64,000 nucleotides of DNA, taken from the NCBI GenBank assembly GCA_008638415.1, contig VWVT01000002.1:124001-188000 (forward strand), written 5' to 3'. This stretch comes from Nocardiopsis sinuspersici. GTDB taxonomy: Bacteria; Actinomycetota; Actinomycetes; Streptosporangiales; Streptosporangiaceae. Position 1 is the stretch's first letter, and each line of letters begins with the position of its first letter. Positions 41,813 to 51,499 of the stretch are shown here, in pieces. Position numbers and translations under genes: made by a program. The notes beneath the pieces are model-generated. The model was not told the origin of the DNA, ran no database searches, and worked only from the letters and a program-made list of their open reading frames with translations.

Positions 41813-43375
41813 CTACTTCAGGAACTCCGGCACGTCCAGGTCGTCGGGGTCGTCGAAGATGACCCGGCGGCGGGGCGTGGGTGCCTCTCCCCGCCGCTCG
41901 GCGGTGGAGTCCGCGACGGCGTGGATGCGGCTGGACTGGCCCTCCCCGTACGCGGACGGCTCCTCCTGGGCGGCCTGCGGCTCCTCGGCGGCGGGCTCGG
42001 CCGCCGGAGCCGCGGGCGGAGCCTGCTCGGTGAAGGCGGACGTGCCGTGGGCCGGGGTCTGCGCCCCGGTGTCCTGCTCGACCGGTGCGGGCCGCTCCCG
42101 CGGAGCGGGCTCGGCCTCGACCGGCTGCTGGGCCTGCCGCTGCACGGGCTGTGGCTGGACCGGCTGCTGCACGGGCTGCTGGGCCTGCTGCGGCTGGGCC
42201 TGCTGCTGGACCGGCGGTGTCTGCGGACGGGCCGCCTCCGGGGCGGACTCGGCCGAACGGTTCTGCGTGATCCACGGCATGCTGGTGGCCGACGTCCCGC
42301 TCGCGCCCGCCTCGGCGGGCGCCGCCGGAGCGGACGACTCCTCCTTGGCGAACGTGATGCCTGCCTTGGGGACGACGGCCTCAGGAGGGTCCACCGGACG
42401 GCGCTCCCTCACCACCGGTCCCGTGATCTCCGGCTCGTCGAAACCGGCCGCTATGACGGTGACCCGGACCTCGTCGCCCAGGGCGTCGTCGATGACGGCG
42501 CCGAAGATGATGTTGGCCTCGGGGGCCGCCGAGTTCGCGACGAGCTGTGCCGCCTCGTTGATCTCGAACAGTCCCAGGTCGGAGCCGCCCTGGATGGACA
42601 GCAGCACACCGTGGGCACCGTCGATACTCGCTTCCAGGAGTGGTGAGGAGATCGCCATCTCCGCCGCCGCGACCGCCCGGTCGTCCCCGCGTGCGGAACC
42701 GATGCCCATGAGTGCCGACCCCGCCCCCGACATGACCGACTTGACGTCGGCGAAGTCCAGGTTGATCAGTCCCGGTGTGGTGATCAGGTCGGTGATGCCC
42801 TGCACACCGGAGAGCAGGACCTGGTCGGCGGCCTTGAAGGCGTCCAACACGCTGACCTGGCGGTCGGAGATGGACAGCAGCCGGTCGTTGGGAATCACGA
42901 TGAGCGTGTCGACCTCCTCGCGGAGCATCGCTATCCCCGACTCGGCCTGGGTCGCGCGCCGCTTGCCCTCGAAGCCGAAGGGGCGGGTGACCACACCGAT
43001 GGTGAGGGCGCCCAGGGAACGGGCGATGTTGGCCACGACCGGGGCGCCGCCGGTGCCCGTGCCACCGCCCTCACCGGCGGTCACGAAGACCATGTCGGCC
43101 CCCTTGAGGACCTCCTCGATCTCCTCCCGGTGGTCCTCGGCGGCCCTGCGGCCGACGTCGGGGTTGGCTCCGGCTCCCAGGCCGCGGGTGAGTTCACGGC
43201 CGACGTCGAGTTTGACGTCGGCGTCGCTCATCAACAGCGCCTGGGCGTCGGTATTGATGGCGATGAACTCGACGCCTTTGAGCCCCTCTTCGATCATTCG
43301 GTTGACGGCGTTGACACCGCCGCCGCCGATGCCGACGACTTTGATGACCGCGAGGTAGTTCTGCGGTGCTGCCAC
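41813..43375 (-). CDS. ftsZ: FtsZ, tubulin-like division protein
   Basis: The start is GTG 43375, giving the conserved [21 protein letters not shown]-terminus and GGAAAGG nine bases before it; upstream frame to 43507 is not conserved. The protein has 520 residues. GGGTGTG (103-109) binds GTP, NLDFADV (205-211) is the T7 loop, and a long linker rich in Gln, Pro, Ala and Val (about 370-495) precedes the C-terminal peptide [17 protein letters not shown]. The linker makes it about 120 residues longer than the 399-residue Streptomyces protein. It builds the Z-ring. Confidence 0.97.
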   Translation of the reverse strand: MAAPQNYLAVIKVVGIGGGGVNAVNRMIEEGLKGVEFIAINTDAQALLMSDADVKLDVGRELTRGLGAGANPDVGRRAAEDHREEIEEVLKGADMVFVTAGEGGGTGTGGAPVVANIARSLGALTIGVVTRPFGFEGKRRATQAESGIAMLREEVDTLIVIPNDRLLSISDRQVSVLDAFKAADQVLLSGVQGITDLITTPGLINLDFADVKSVMSGAGSALMGIGSARGDDRAVAAAEMAISSPLLEASIDGAHGVLLSIQGGSDLGLFEINEAAQLVANSAAPEANIIFGAVIDDALGDEVRVTVIAAGFDEPEITGPVVRERRPVDPPEAVVPKAGITFAKEESSAPAAPAEAGASGTSATSMPWITQNRSAESAPEAARPQTPPVQQQAQPQQAQQPVQQPVQPQPVQRQAQQPVEAEPAPRERPAPVEQDTGAQTPAHGTSAFTEQAPPAAPAAEPAAEEPQAAQEEPSAYGEGQSSRIHAVADSTAERRGEAPTPRRRVIFDDPDDLDVPEFLK

Positions 43376-43662
43376 GACGAGGGGCCTTTCCGCTCGCATA
43401 CGCCGCTCCGCCTCCGCAACCGGTGGCTGTGTGCCACCGGGTACGCCGCCGGACCGGCATCCGGTTCTACAGTGTGCGTTTCGGGTTCTCCGACGGGGCG
43501 TGTGCAACGCCGTGGTCGGGAGACCCCGGGCCGCCGGTTCCGTCTTCCGTCTTCCGTCTGCCCGGCGGGACCGGTGTGGTCCGCCGTGAAACGGGATGGA
43601 ACGGTTCCTGCGTACCCGAAAAGCGTGTTTTGCTGCTTTGTTGACGTTGGTTGTGCTTCCCG

Positions 43663-43691
43663 ACAGTAAGCGGACCGCCGACCACGGGCAA
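43663..43691 (-). promoter_or_regulatory. Candidate ftsZ promoter
   Basis: On the minus strand TTGCCC (43691-43686), a 17-base spacer and TACTGT (43668-43663) lie about 290 bases before the ftsZ start. The whole ftsQ-ftsZ gap (43376-43877, 502 bases) is AT-richer than its surroundings and has no gene, matching the multi-promoter ftsZ upstream region of Streptomyces. Only this pair stands out clearly. Confidence 0.5.
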
Positions 43692-43877
43692 CCGGTGACG
43701 GGTTCAGCCTAACGTCGCACGACACGGGGAAGCGATGTGCTGCCTCGGCGCGTCGCGTCTGGAATGTCCGCGCGTACCGTCCCGGACCTGGCCACACGTG
43801 TCCCGGAGGCACCCGTGCCGGACGGTGAACGGTTCCGCCCGCGGCGTCCTCTCCTTTTCCAGGTCCTGAAGACCGCT

Positions 43878-44606
43878 TCACCTGACGATGGCCAGATCGG
43901 GGGTCGCCACGTCGTACACACGCCCCTCCTGGGGCGGGTGCTCTCTCATGAGCACCTTCAGGATGGCACTCTTGTCGGCCGTGCCCTCCGACGAGCCCCA
44001 CTCGACGAGGGAGCCGTCGGTGAGCTCGACGGCGATCGCGTCGGACTCGGTGGCGTCGATGAGCCGGATCCGGGTGATGAGGGAGTCCGGAGCCTGTTCG
44101 ACGATGTCCGCGGCCGCGCGGACGCCCCCGTTGCCCTCGATCTCCCCGGTGACCCGGACCAGCGGGTAGGCGTCGGGACGGTTCCCGGAGTCCTCGATGC
44201 GCACACCGTCACCGTCCACGAGCCGGTACTCCTCCCCCACCTGGACGGCCAGCAGGGGCCGGCGCTCGACCACCTCGACCTCCAGGGTGGCGGGCCAGCC
44301 GCGTTCGACCGTGGCCGACTCCACCAGGAGCAGGGACTCGGCGCGCTCGCCGCTCCGGTCGAGGTCGACCCGGAGCAGGGGTGTGCCGGTGGCCACGTCC
44401 AAGGCCGCGACCACCTCCTCCTTCGGGACCCGTTCCACTCCGGTGACCGTGATGTCGCGGACCACGAGCAGCCGGGAGCCGAGCAGGATCCAGGTGACCA
44501 CGCAGACCAGGGCGACCACCAGCAGCGCCACGAAGGTGACCTTCCACGGGTCGGACCTCCCGCGCGGCCCGGCCTCCACGGCGGTCTCGTCCCGCTCGGC
44601 GTCCAC
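43878..44606 (-). CDS. ftsQ: FtsQ, divisome membrane protein
   Basis: The 242-residue protein has a basic cytoplasmic start, one membrane helix (VTFVALLVVALVCVVTWILLG), a POTRA domain (LLVVRDITVTGVERVPKEEVVAAL, ESATVERGWPATLEVEVVERRPLLAV) and the extracellular beta domain. It links early and late divisome parts. Its order murC-ftsQ-ftsZ is standard; the gap of 126 bases to murC has no gene. Confidence 0.93.
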   Translation of the reverse strand: MDAERDETAVEAGPRGRSDPWKVTFVALLVVALVCVVTWILLGSRLLVVRDITVTGVERVPKEEVVAALDVATGTPLLRVDLDRSGERAESLLLVESATVERGWPATLEVEVVERRPLLAVQVGEEYRLVDGDGVRIEDSGNRPDAYPLVRVTGEIEGNGGVRAAADIVEQAPDSLITRIRLIDATESDAIAVELTDGSLVEWGSSEGTADKSAILKVLMREHPPQEGRVYDVATPDLAIVR

Positions 44607-44732
44607 CTGTGCCTCCCCACTGTGTGCTCGTCCCGGTCCGTGCCCGCCCCGTACCGGCCGGGGACGGCCCGACGTGCGGACGGGGCCTCGGTCCCCGGTC
44701 CCCGTGCGCAGGCGGGCGGCACGGCCCCGCGG

Positions 44733-46202
44733 TCAGCCCCGGGCGTCGTCGGCCGCCCCGGCGACGGCGTCCACGATGCGCGGACCCAGCTCGGTGACGT
44801 CGCCCGCGCCCATGGTGAGCACGATGTCGCCGGGTCGGACCAGTTCGGCCACCCTGCGCACGACCTCGTCCCTGCCGGGCACGTACCACACGCGGTCGTG
44901 GTCCACACGCGAGGTGATCAGCTCGCCGGTGACCCCGGGTTCGGGGTCCTCCCTCGCGGCGTAGACCTCCATGACCACGACCTCGTCGGCCAGGCTCAGC
45001 GCCGCGGCGAACTCCTCGGCGAAGATGCGGGTGCGGCTGTACAGGTGCGGCTGGAACAGGGCGACGATCCGTCCCCCGGGGCGCTCCTCACCGATCTCAC
45101 CGGCCGCCTCGGCCTCCTCGGCGAAGGACGCCAGCACGGCCCTGGTGGCGTGCAGGTCGGCCTCGATCTCGGTGGGGTGGTGGGCGTAGCTGTCGTAGAC
45201 GACCACGCCCCCCGCCTCGCCCTTGAGCTCGAAGCGTCGGGCGGCGCCGGCGAAGTCGGCGATGCCCTCCACCGCCACGTCCAGGTCGTGGCCCATCTCG
45301 TCGGCGACGGCGACGGCCGCGGCCGCGTTGAGCACGTTGTGGCGGCCCGGCACGGCGATGTGGCCGTCCACGGGGTCGCCGTCCGCGGTCTGGACGGTGA
45401 ACTCGGTGGTGAAGCCGCGTGCGAGCACCCGGGTGATCCGGTAGTCGGCGTCCTCGGCCTCGCCGTAGGTGAGCACCTTCTTCCCGCGCTCACGGGCCAG
45501 CTCGGCCACCTGCCGGGCGCCCGGGTCGTCGACCCCCACGATCAGGGTGCGCTCGACGCGGTCGACGAACGAGGCGAAGTTGGCGTGGATCTCCTCGATG
45601 CCGCTGTAGTTGTCCAGGTGGTCGGCCTCGACGTTGGTGACCACGGCGATCTTCGGGGAGAGCATGAGGAAGGAGCCGTCGCTCTCGTCGGCCTCCACCG
45701 CGATGACCTCGCCCATGCCGGCGTCGGCGCCCAGGCCGGTGGTGACCAGCTTGCCGCCGATCACGTAGCCGGGGTCGACCCCCAGGTGCTGGAGCACGAC
45801 CGTGACCATGGAGGTGGTGGTGGTCTTGCCGTGGGTGCCGGAGACGGCGATGCCCTCGCGGCCCAGCAGCAGCGCGCCCAGGGCGGCGGCCCGGGGCAGC
45901 ACACGCAGGCCCCGGCGGTGCGCCTCGGCCAGCTCGGGGTTGTCCTCGCGGATGGCGGAGGAGACCACGAGGGTCTCGGCCGTGCCGAGGTTCTCGGCGG
46001 CGTGTCCCACGTGGACGTCGGCGCCCATCTCCTCCAGCTCGCGCAGGGTGTCGCTGTCGCGGGCGTCGCTGCCGGAGACCTCAACCCCGGACTGCAGCAG
46101 TACACGGGCGATGCCGGACATACCCGCACCGCCCAGCCCGATGAAGTGGGTACGCCCCAGCTTGTCCACGGGAATCGGCTCGGTCGGCCGCACCAGGCTC
46201 AT
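44733..46202 (-). CDS. murC: MurC, UDP-MurNAc:L-alanine ligase
   Basis: The 489-residue ligase has an N-terminal GxGGxGM UDP-binding motif (LGGAGMSGIARVLL), the ATP loop (AVSGTHGKTTTTSMV) and ADESDGSFL with EADHLDNY. It adds the first amino acid of the stem peptide. Its start overlaps the murG stop as ATGA (46199-46202). Confidence 0.95.
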   Translation of the reverse strand: MSLVRPTEPIPVDKLGRTHFIGLGGAGMSGIARVLLQSGVEVSGSDARDSDTLRELEEMGADVHVGHAAENLGTAETLVVSSAIREDNPELAEAHRRGLRVLPRAAALGALLLGREGIAVSGTHGKTTTTSMVTVVLQHLGVDPGYVIGGKLVTTGLGADAGMGEVIAVEADESDGSFLMLSPKIAVVTNVEADHLDNYSGIEEIHANFASFVDRVERTLIVGVDDPGARQVAELARERGKKVLTYGEAEDADYRITRVLARGFTTEFTVQTADGDPVDGHIAVPGRHNVLNAAAAVAVADEMGHDLDVAVEGIADFAGAARRFELKGEAGGVVVYDSYAHHPTEIEADLHATRAVLASFAEEAEAAGEIGEERPGGRIVALFQPHLYSRTRIFAEEFAAALSLADEVVVMEVYAAREDPEPGVTGELITSRVDHDRVWYVPGRDEVVRRVAELVRPGDIVLTMGAGDVTELGPRIVDAVAGAADDARG

Positions 46203-47359
46203 CGGGTGTCCTTCCCGTCGTCGTAGAGGACCTCTTCGCCGTCGTCGTCGGGCAGCGGCAGGTCGGGGGTGGGCTTGTCGCCGCGAGCGATGGCCATGAC
46301 CTCGCGGGCCAGTTCCATGTCGGCGTCGCGGCGGCCCATCCGGGCGGCCGCCTCGGACATGGCCACGACCCGGTCGGTGTCGGTGAGCACCGGGATGAGC
46401 TGCCGCGTGATCCACTCGACGGAGACGTCGGCGTTGTCGACCATCAGGCCGCCGCCCGCCTGGACGATGGGCTCGGCGTTCAGGGCCTGCTCGCCGTTGC
46501 CGATGGCCAGGGGCACGAAGGCGCCGGGCAGGCCGACGGCGGTCAGCTCCGAACAGGTCATCGCGCCGGAGCGGCACATGGCCATGTCGGCGGCGGCGTA
46601 GGCCATGTCCATGCGGTCCACGTAGGGCACGGCGACGTAGGGGATGCCCTCCTGGGTGAGGTCCTGGGGTTCCTCGGCGTTCTTGGGGCCGACGACGTGC
46701 AGGACCTGCACACCGCTGTCGCGGAAGGCGTCGCGGGCGGCGAACGCGGTCTCGTTGATGCGCTGGGCACCCTGGGACCCGCCGAAGATCAGCAGGGTGG
46801 GCAGGTCGTGGCGCAGGCCGAAGTAGGCGCGCGCCTTGTCCCCCATGGCCAGGCGGTCGAGCGTGGTGATCTGCTGGCGCAGGGGGATGCCGACGAAGCG
46901 GCCGTTGCGGATCTGGGTGTGGGGGTGCCCGGTGTACACGTGCGGGGTCAGGCGCGCGCCCAGCCGGTTGGCCAGCCCCGGCAGGGGGTTGGCCTCGTGC
47001 ACGACGATGGGGATGCGCCTGCGCCGCGCGGCCAGGTAGCCGGGGGTGGCCACGTAGCCGCCGAAGCCGACGATGACGTCGGCCTGCAACCGGTCCAGCT
47101 GCTCGCCCGCCGCGCTGAGCGCGCCCGCGAGCTTGCCCGGAACGGTGAGCAGCTTGGGGGTGAGTCTGCGCGGCAGGGGAACGGCCGGGATCAGGCCCAG
47201 CTCGTAGCCGCGCATGGGCACCAGGCGGGTCTCCAGGCCCCGCTCGGTGCCCAGGCAGAGGATCTCCGTACTGGGGTCGATGCGCCGCAGCGCGTCCGCA
47301 AGGGAGAGTGCGGGCTCGATATGCCCGGCCGTGCCGCCTCCGGCGAGGGCTACCCTCAT
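46199..47359 (-). CDS. murG: MurG, lipid II synthesis glycosyltransferase
   Basis: The 386-residue GT28 enzyme starts with the MRVALAGGGTAGHIEPALSLA loop, has the GFGGYVATPGYLAA region and the C-domain GGSQGAQRINE and MCRSGAMTCSELTAVGLPGAFVPLAIGNGEQALNA. It adds GlcNAc to lipid I at the inner membrane face. It overlaps ftsW upstream and murC downstream by four bases each. Confidence 0.95.
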   Translation of the reverse strand: MRVALAGGGTAGHIEPALSLADALRRIDPSTEILCLGTERGLETRLVPMRGYELGLIPAVPLPRRLTPKLLTVPGKLAGALSAAGEQLDRLQADVIVGFGGYVATPGYLAARRRRIPIVVHEANPLPGLANRLGARLTPHVYTGHPHTQIRNGRFVGIPLRQQITTLDRLAMGDKARAYFGLRHDLPTLLIFGGSQGAQRINETAFAARDAFRDSGVQVLHVVGPKNAEEPQDLTQEGIPYVAVPYVDRMDMAYAAADMAMCRSGAMTCSELTAVGLPGAFVPLAIGNGEQALNAEPIVQAGGGLMVDNADVSVEWITRQLIPVLTDTDRVVAMSEAAARMGRRDADMELAREVMAIARGDKPTPDLPLPDDDGEEVLYDDGKDTR

Positions 47360-48798
47360 CGTCGCCGATTCCTCCTTGGCCGGTCACCAGCAGGGACCGG
47401 TCCGCTCCTGTGCTTGGCCGTTGTCCCGCCACCGCGGGGCTCCGCCGTGCGCGGGCCGCGTGTCGTGGTGGCGCGCCCGGAGGGCGCGGCGCCGCGGTTG
47501 TTCACCGAGGCAGCGGCATTCTCCAGGCCCAGCCAGCTTAGAGCCCTTTGTACCCGGCTGGGACCTCGGGCCTCCAGGGTCTTCCTCGCCTGGGGCTCGG
47601 TCTTGGCCAGCGCCAGGAGCACGCCGAGGGCCACCATGGTGGAGACCAGCGACGAGCCCCCGTAGGAGACCAGGGGCAGCGGGACGCCGGTGACGGGCAG
47701 CACCCCGATGACGGCGCCCACGTTGATCATGGCCTGGCCCAGGATCCACGTGACGATGGCGAAGGCGGCGAGCCGCGGGAAGGGCTCCTTGACGCGGAAG
47801 GCCACGCGCAGTCCGGCGTAGCACAGCATGCCGAACAGGGTGAGCACGAGCAGGGTGCCGATCAGGCCGAACTCCTCACCGATGATGGCGAAGACGAAGT
47901 CGGACTCGGCGAAGGGCAGGAAGCCCCACTTCTCGCGGCTGGCGCCGATGCCCAGCCCGAAGATCCCGCCGGTGCCGAGCGCGTAGAGCCCGTGCAGGGC
48001 CTGCATCCCCGAGTCCATGGGGTCGGCGCCCGGGTCCAGGAAGCTGGTGACGCGTGCCATGCGGTAGGGCTCGATGGCGATGGCGATGACGGCCAGGCCC
48101 AGGACCAGGCCGAACATGGCCACGAAGAGCCTGCCCGGAGCGCCGACCACCCACAGCAGCCCCAGGAAGGTGACCAGGAACACCAGGGCCGTGGACAGGT
48201 TGGAACCCAGCATCACCAGCAGGACCAGCATGCCGCAGCCGGGCAGCAGTGGAATGAGCAGGTGCCGCCACTCGGTGAGCTCGCGCAGCTCGTCCTTGCG
48301 GGCCAGGATGTTGGCGCCCCACAGGGCGAAGGCCAGCTTGGCGGGTTCGGAGGGCTGCACGATCAGGCCGCCGATGTTCAGCCAGCGGGTGGCGCCGTTG
48401 ACCTCCACGCCCTGGATGATGGTGAGCAGCAGCAGCGCCGCCGCCACGATCATCGCCGGGTGGCCGACCTTCCGGAAGAGCCGCTGGGGCATGTGGGAGG
48501 CCAGGAACATCAGGGGCAGGCCAATGGCGGCCGAGACCATCTGCTTCTGGAACATGGAGAAGGCCGAGCCGGTCTCGGCGATGGAGTTGACCATCGTGGA
48601 CGAGAGCACCATGACCAGGCCCAGGGCGATGAGCAGCACCCCGGTGCCCAGGATCAGGTAGTAGGAGGTGAGCGGCCGGTCCAGGGACCGCGCCCACTCA
48701 CGCCACAGGGCGCGCTCGCGCCCGTTCGTCGCCACACGTCCCGTTGTCGCCGCGCGCCTCTTGGGCCGGGCCGCCCGGGGAACCGCCGTCGTCGCCAT
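47356..48798 (-). CDS. ftsW: FtsW, septal peptidoglycan polymerase
   Basis: From ATG 48798 (GGAGGGTGTGG upstream) the product has 480 residues and ten membrane helices in the SEDS pattern, including LNIGGLIVQPSEPAKLAF, GSNLSTALVF and the loop with IGASREKWGFLPFAESDFVFAIIGEEFG and GVPLPLVSYGGSSLVSTM. A basic C-terminal tail rich in Pro and Gly follows. It polymerises lipid II with FtsI. It overlaps murG by four bases. Confidence 0.94.
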   Translation of the reverse strand: MATTAVPRAARPKRRAATTGRVATNGRERALWREWARSLDRPLTSYYLILGTGVLLIALGLVMVLSSTMVNSIAETGSAFSMFQKQMVSAAIGLPLMFLASHMPQRLFRKVGHPAMIVAAALLLLTIIQGVEVNGATRWLNIGGLIVQPSEPAKLAFALWGANILARKDELRELTEWRHLLIPLLPGCGMLVLLVMLGSNLSTALVFLVTFLGLLWVVGAPGRLFVAMFGLVLGLAVIAIAIEPYRMARVTSFLDPGADPMDSGMQALHGLYALGTGGIFGLGIGASREKWGFLPFAESDFVFAIIGEEFGLIGTLLVLTLFGMLCYAGLRVAFRVKEPFPRLAAFAIVTWILGQAMINVGAVIGVLPVTGVPLPLVSYGGSSLVSTMVALGVLLALAKTEPQARKTLEARGPSRVQRALSWLGLENAAASVNNRGAAPSGRATTTRGPRTAEPRGGGTTAKHRSGPVPAGDRPRRNRRR

Positions 48799-48916
48799 CC
48801 ACACCCTCCGCACCACTAGCGCCTCAATACTGGCGTACGGGCGGGTAGGGAACCGTGGACATTCTCCGCGTGTTGGCCATCTTTGGCCGCCGGGAGGGTG
48901 TTGGAGGGCACGGCGC

Positions 48917-48954
48917 GGCCCGCCCGCGCGTGTTCTGTCACGCACGGGCGGGCC
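48917..48954 (-). terminator. Terminator hairpin between murD and ftsW
   Basis: A 16-bp stem (48917-48932 with 48939-48954), one mismatch, six-base loop lies just after the murD stop. It splits the dcw genes into separate transcription units. Confidence 0.6.
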
Positions 48955-48962
48955 TTCGCCAC

Positions 48963-50423
48963 TCAGAGCAGTCGGCTGACGGCCTCGGCGAAGAGGCGCC
49001 CCCGCTCGGGATAGTTGGTGAACATGTCCATGGAGGCGGCCGCCGGTGCCAGCAGCACGGTGTCCCCCTCCTTCGCCAGGGAGGCGGCGGCGGCGACCAC
49101 CGCGTCCATGACGGTGTGGCCCTCGGGGGCGTCGGCGGCGGGTCCCTCGACCTCAGTCACGGGCACCTCGGGCGCGTGTTCGGCCAGGGCCTCGCGCAGA
49201 CGGGCGCGGTCGGCGCCGATGAGCACGGCCCCGCGCAGCCGGTCGGCGGCCGCCGCCACCAGCTCGTCGACCTCGGCCCCCTTGAGCAGGCCGCCCGCGA
49301 TCCAGACCACGGAGGGGTAGGCGCCCAGCGACGCGGCGGCGGCGTGCGGGTTGGTGGCCTTGGAGTCGTCGACGTAGTCGACTCCCCCCGCCGTCGCCAC
49401 GAACGCGATGCGGTGCGGCTCCGGTTCGAAGGCGGCCAGCCCCGCCCGGACCGACGCGGGCGCCACGCCCACCGACCGGGCCAGCGCGGCGGCGGCCAGG
49501 GCGTTGGCGACGTTGTGCGGAGCGGCCGGGCGCACGTCGGCGAGCGTGGCCAGCTCCTCGGCGCCGCTGTGCGGCTCGTCGACGAAGGCGCGGTCCACCA
49601 ACAGGTCCTCGACCACACCGACCTCGCCCGCGCGGGGGGTGTCCAGGCGAAAGCCCACCAGGGGCGTGTGCGGGTCGCCCTCCTCCTCGGCCAGGCGCGT
49701 GGACCAGGCGTCGGCGGTGTTGGCCACCCGGATGGTGCCGGGCGCGAACACCCGTCCCTTGGCCCGGGCGTAGGGGTCGATCCCACCGTGCCAGTCCAGG
49801 TGGTCGGAGGCGATGTTGAGCACGGTGGCGGCGTGCGGGCGCACGCTGGAGGACCAGTGCAGCTGGAAGCTGGACAGTTCCACGGCCAGGACGTCGTGGA
49901 CGCGGCCGTCGGCGCCGGGCAGCACGGCGTCGATGACGGGGGTGCCGACGTTGCCGACGGCCAGGGCGTCGCGGCCGTCGGCGCGGAGCATGGCCTCCAG
50001 CATCCGCACGGTGGTGGTCTTGCCGTTGGTGCCGGTGACGGCCAGCCACACCTGGTCGGCGGGCTTGAGCCGCCAGGCGAGCTCGACGTCCCCGATGACC
50101 TCGATCCCGGCCTCGGCGGCCCGGACCAGCAGCGGGGAGTCCGGGCGCCAGCCCGGCGAGGTGACGACCAGGTCGCAGCCCTCGGGCAGCGGGGTCCCGC
50201 CCAGGACCACCTCGGCGCCGGCCTCCCTCAGCGCGTCCGCGACGGGGCGGACGGTGTCGTCGTCGCGGCCGTCGACGACGGTCACGCGGGCCCCCCGGGC
50301 CAGGAGCGCCCTGGCCACCGGGGGTCCGGACACCCCCAGACCGGCGACGCAGACCAGCCGCCCCTCCAGCTCGTCCGAGCCGGGGGCCGGGTCGTTCGGT
50401 GTGTCGGCAGCGTGGTTCGACAT
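48963..50423 (-). CDS. murD: MurD, UDP-MurNAc-L-Ala:D-Glu ligase
   Basis: The 486-residue ligase has LVCVAGLGVSGPPVARALLA, the ATP loop VTGTNGKTTTVRML, AVELSSFQL, NIASDHLDWHGG and the C-terminal DYVDDSKATNPHAAAASL. ATG 50423 lies six bases after GAGG and two bases after the mraY stop. It adds D-Glu to the stem. Confidence 0.95.
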   Translation of the reverse strand: MSNHAADTPNDPAPGSDELEGRLVCVAGLGVSGPPVARALLARGARVTVVDGRDDDTVRPVADALREAGAEVVLGGTPLPEGCDLVVTSPGWRPDSPLLVRAAEAGIEVIGDVELAWRLKPADQVWLAVTGTNGKTTTVRMLEAMLRADGRDALAVGNVGTPVIDAVLPGADGRVHDVLAVELSSFQLHWSSSVRPHAATVLNIASDHLDWHGGIDPYARAKGRVFAPGTIRVANTADAWSTRLAEEEGDPHTPLVGFRLDTPRAGEVGVVEDLLVDRAFVDEPHSGAEELATLADVRPAAPHNVANALAAAALARSVGVAPASVRAGLAAFEPEPHRIAFVATAGGVDYVDDSKATNPHAAAASLGAYPSVVWIAGGLLKGAEVDELVAAAADRLRGAVLIGADRARLREALAEHAPEVPVTEVEGPAADAPEGHTVMDAVVAAAASLAKEGDTVLLAPAAASMDMFTNYPERGRLFAEAVSRLL

Positions 50424-50425
50424 GC

Positions 50426-51499
50426 CTACCTCGGCATCCATTCCAGGTAGAAGAGCCCGATGGCGATCGCCACGAACAGGCCCTGGATGATCCAGAACCG
50501 GATCACGATGGTGGGTTCGGCCCAGCCCCTGAGCTCGAAGTGGTGCTGCAGCGGCGCCATGCGGAACACGCGCTTGCCGGTGAGGCGGAAGGAGGTGATC
50601 TGGATCATCACCGACATGGTGATGATGACGAACAGTCCGCCGATGAGCAGCAGCAGGAGCTGGGTGCGGGTGGTGATGGCCAGGCCCACGATCAGGCCGC
50701 CCAGCGCCAGGGAGCCGGTGTCGCCCATGAAGATCTTGGCGGGCGGGGCGTTGAACCACAGGAAGGCGATGCAGGCGCCGAGCACGGCGGCGGCCACCAC
50801 GGCCAGGTCCAGGGGGTCTCGGACCGTGTAGCAACTGTCCGACAGGTAGGACACGCAGGACTGGCGCAGCTGCCAGTTGCCGATGATGACGTAGGCGCAC
50901 AGGGAGAGGATGGTCGCGCCGGTGGCCAGTCCGTCGAGGCCGTCGGTGAGGTTGACCGCGTTGGAGAAGCCGACGATGAGGAACAGCGCCCAGAGGATGA
51001 ACAGGCCGATCATCATCGGGGGGCCGAAGTCGCGGAGGAAGGAGAGGCTGGGGGCCGCGGGGGTGTAACCGTACCCGTTGGGGAACTGGGTGACGCCGTA
51101 GGCGAAGCCCACGCCGACGACGGCCTGGCCGACCATCTTGGCGCCGCTGCGCAGGCCCAGGCTGCGGCGCTTGTAGATCTTGATGAAGTCGTCGAGGAAG
51201 CCGACACAGCCCATGCCGACGAACAGGAACATCACCAGCAGGCCGGAGGCGGTGGGCCCCGTGGAGGAGGGCTGCACCAGCCACAGCACCAGGTGGGAGC
51301 CGAAGTAGCCCACCACAGCGCCGAGGATGACGACGACGCCGCCCATCGTGGGCGTGCCCTGCTTGGTCTTGTGTCCCTCGGGTCCGTCGTCGCGTACCTC
51401 CTGGCCGAACTTGAACCTGTACAGAAGCTTGATCAGTGGCGGCATCAGCGCCATGGAGACGATCAGCGCCAGCGCTGACGCGATGGAGATGCCGATCAC
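50426..51499 (-). CDS. mraY: MraY, phospho-MurNAc-pentapeptide translocase
   Basis: The 357-residue integral membrane protein has ten helices and the MraY signatures KQGTPTMGG, CVGFLDDFIKI, NAVNLTDGLDGLA and FMGDTGSLALGG, with MAPLQHHFEL near the end (His-rich catalytic loop). It forms lipid I. It overlaps the murF stop by four bases. Confidence 0.96.
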   Translation of the reverse strand: MIGISIASALALIVSMALMPPLIKLLYRFKFGQEVRDDGPEGHKTKQGTPTMGGVVVILGAVVGYFGSHLVLWLVQPSSTGPTASGLLVMFLFVGMGCVGFLDDFIKIYKRRSLGLRSGAKMVGQAVVGVGFAYGVTQFPNGYGYTPAAPSLSFLRDFGPPMMIGLFILWALFLIVGFSNAVNLTDGLDGLATGATILSLCAYVIIGNWQLRQSCVSYLSDSCYTVRDPLDLAVVAAAVLGACIAFLWFNAPPAKIFMGDTGSLALGGLIVGLAITTRTQLLLLLIGGLFVIITMSVMIQITSFRLTGKRVFRMAPLQHHFELRGWAEPTIVIRFWIIQGLFVAIAIGLFYLEWMPR

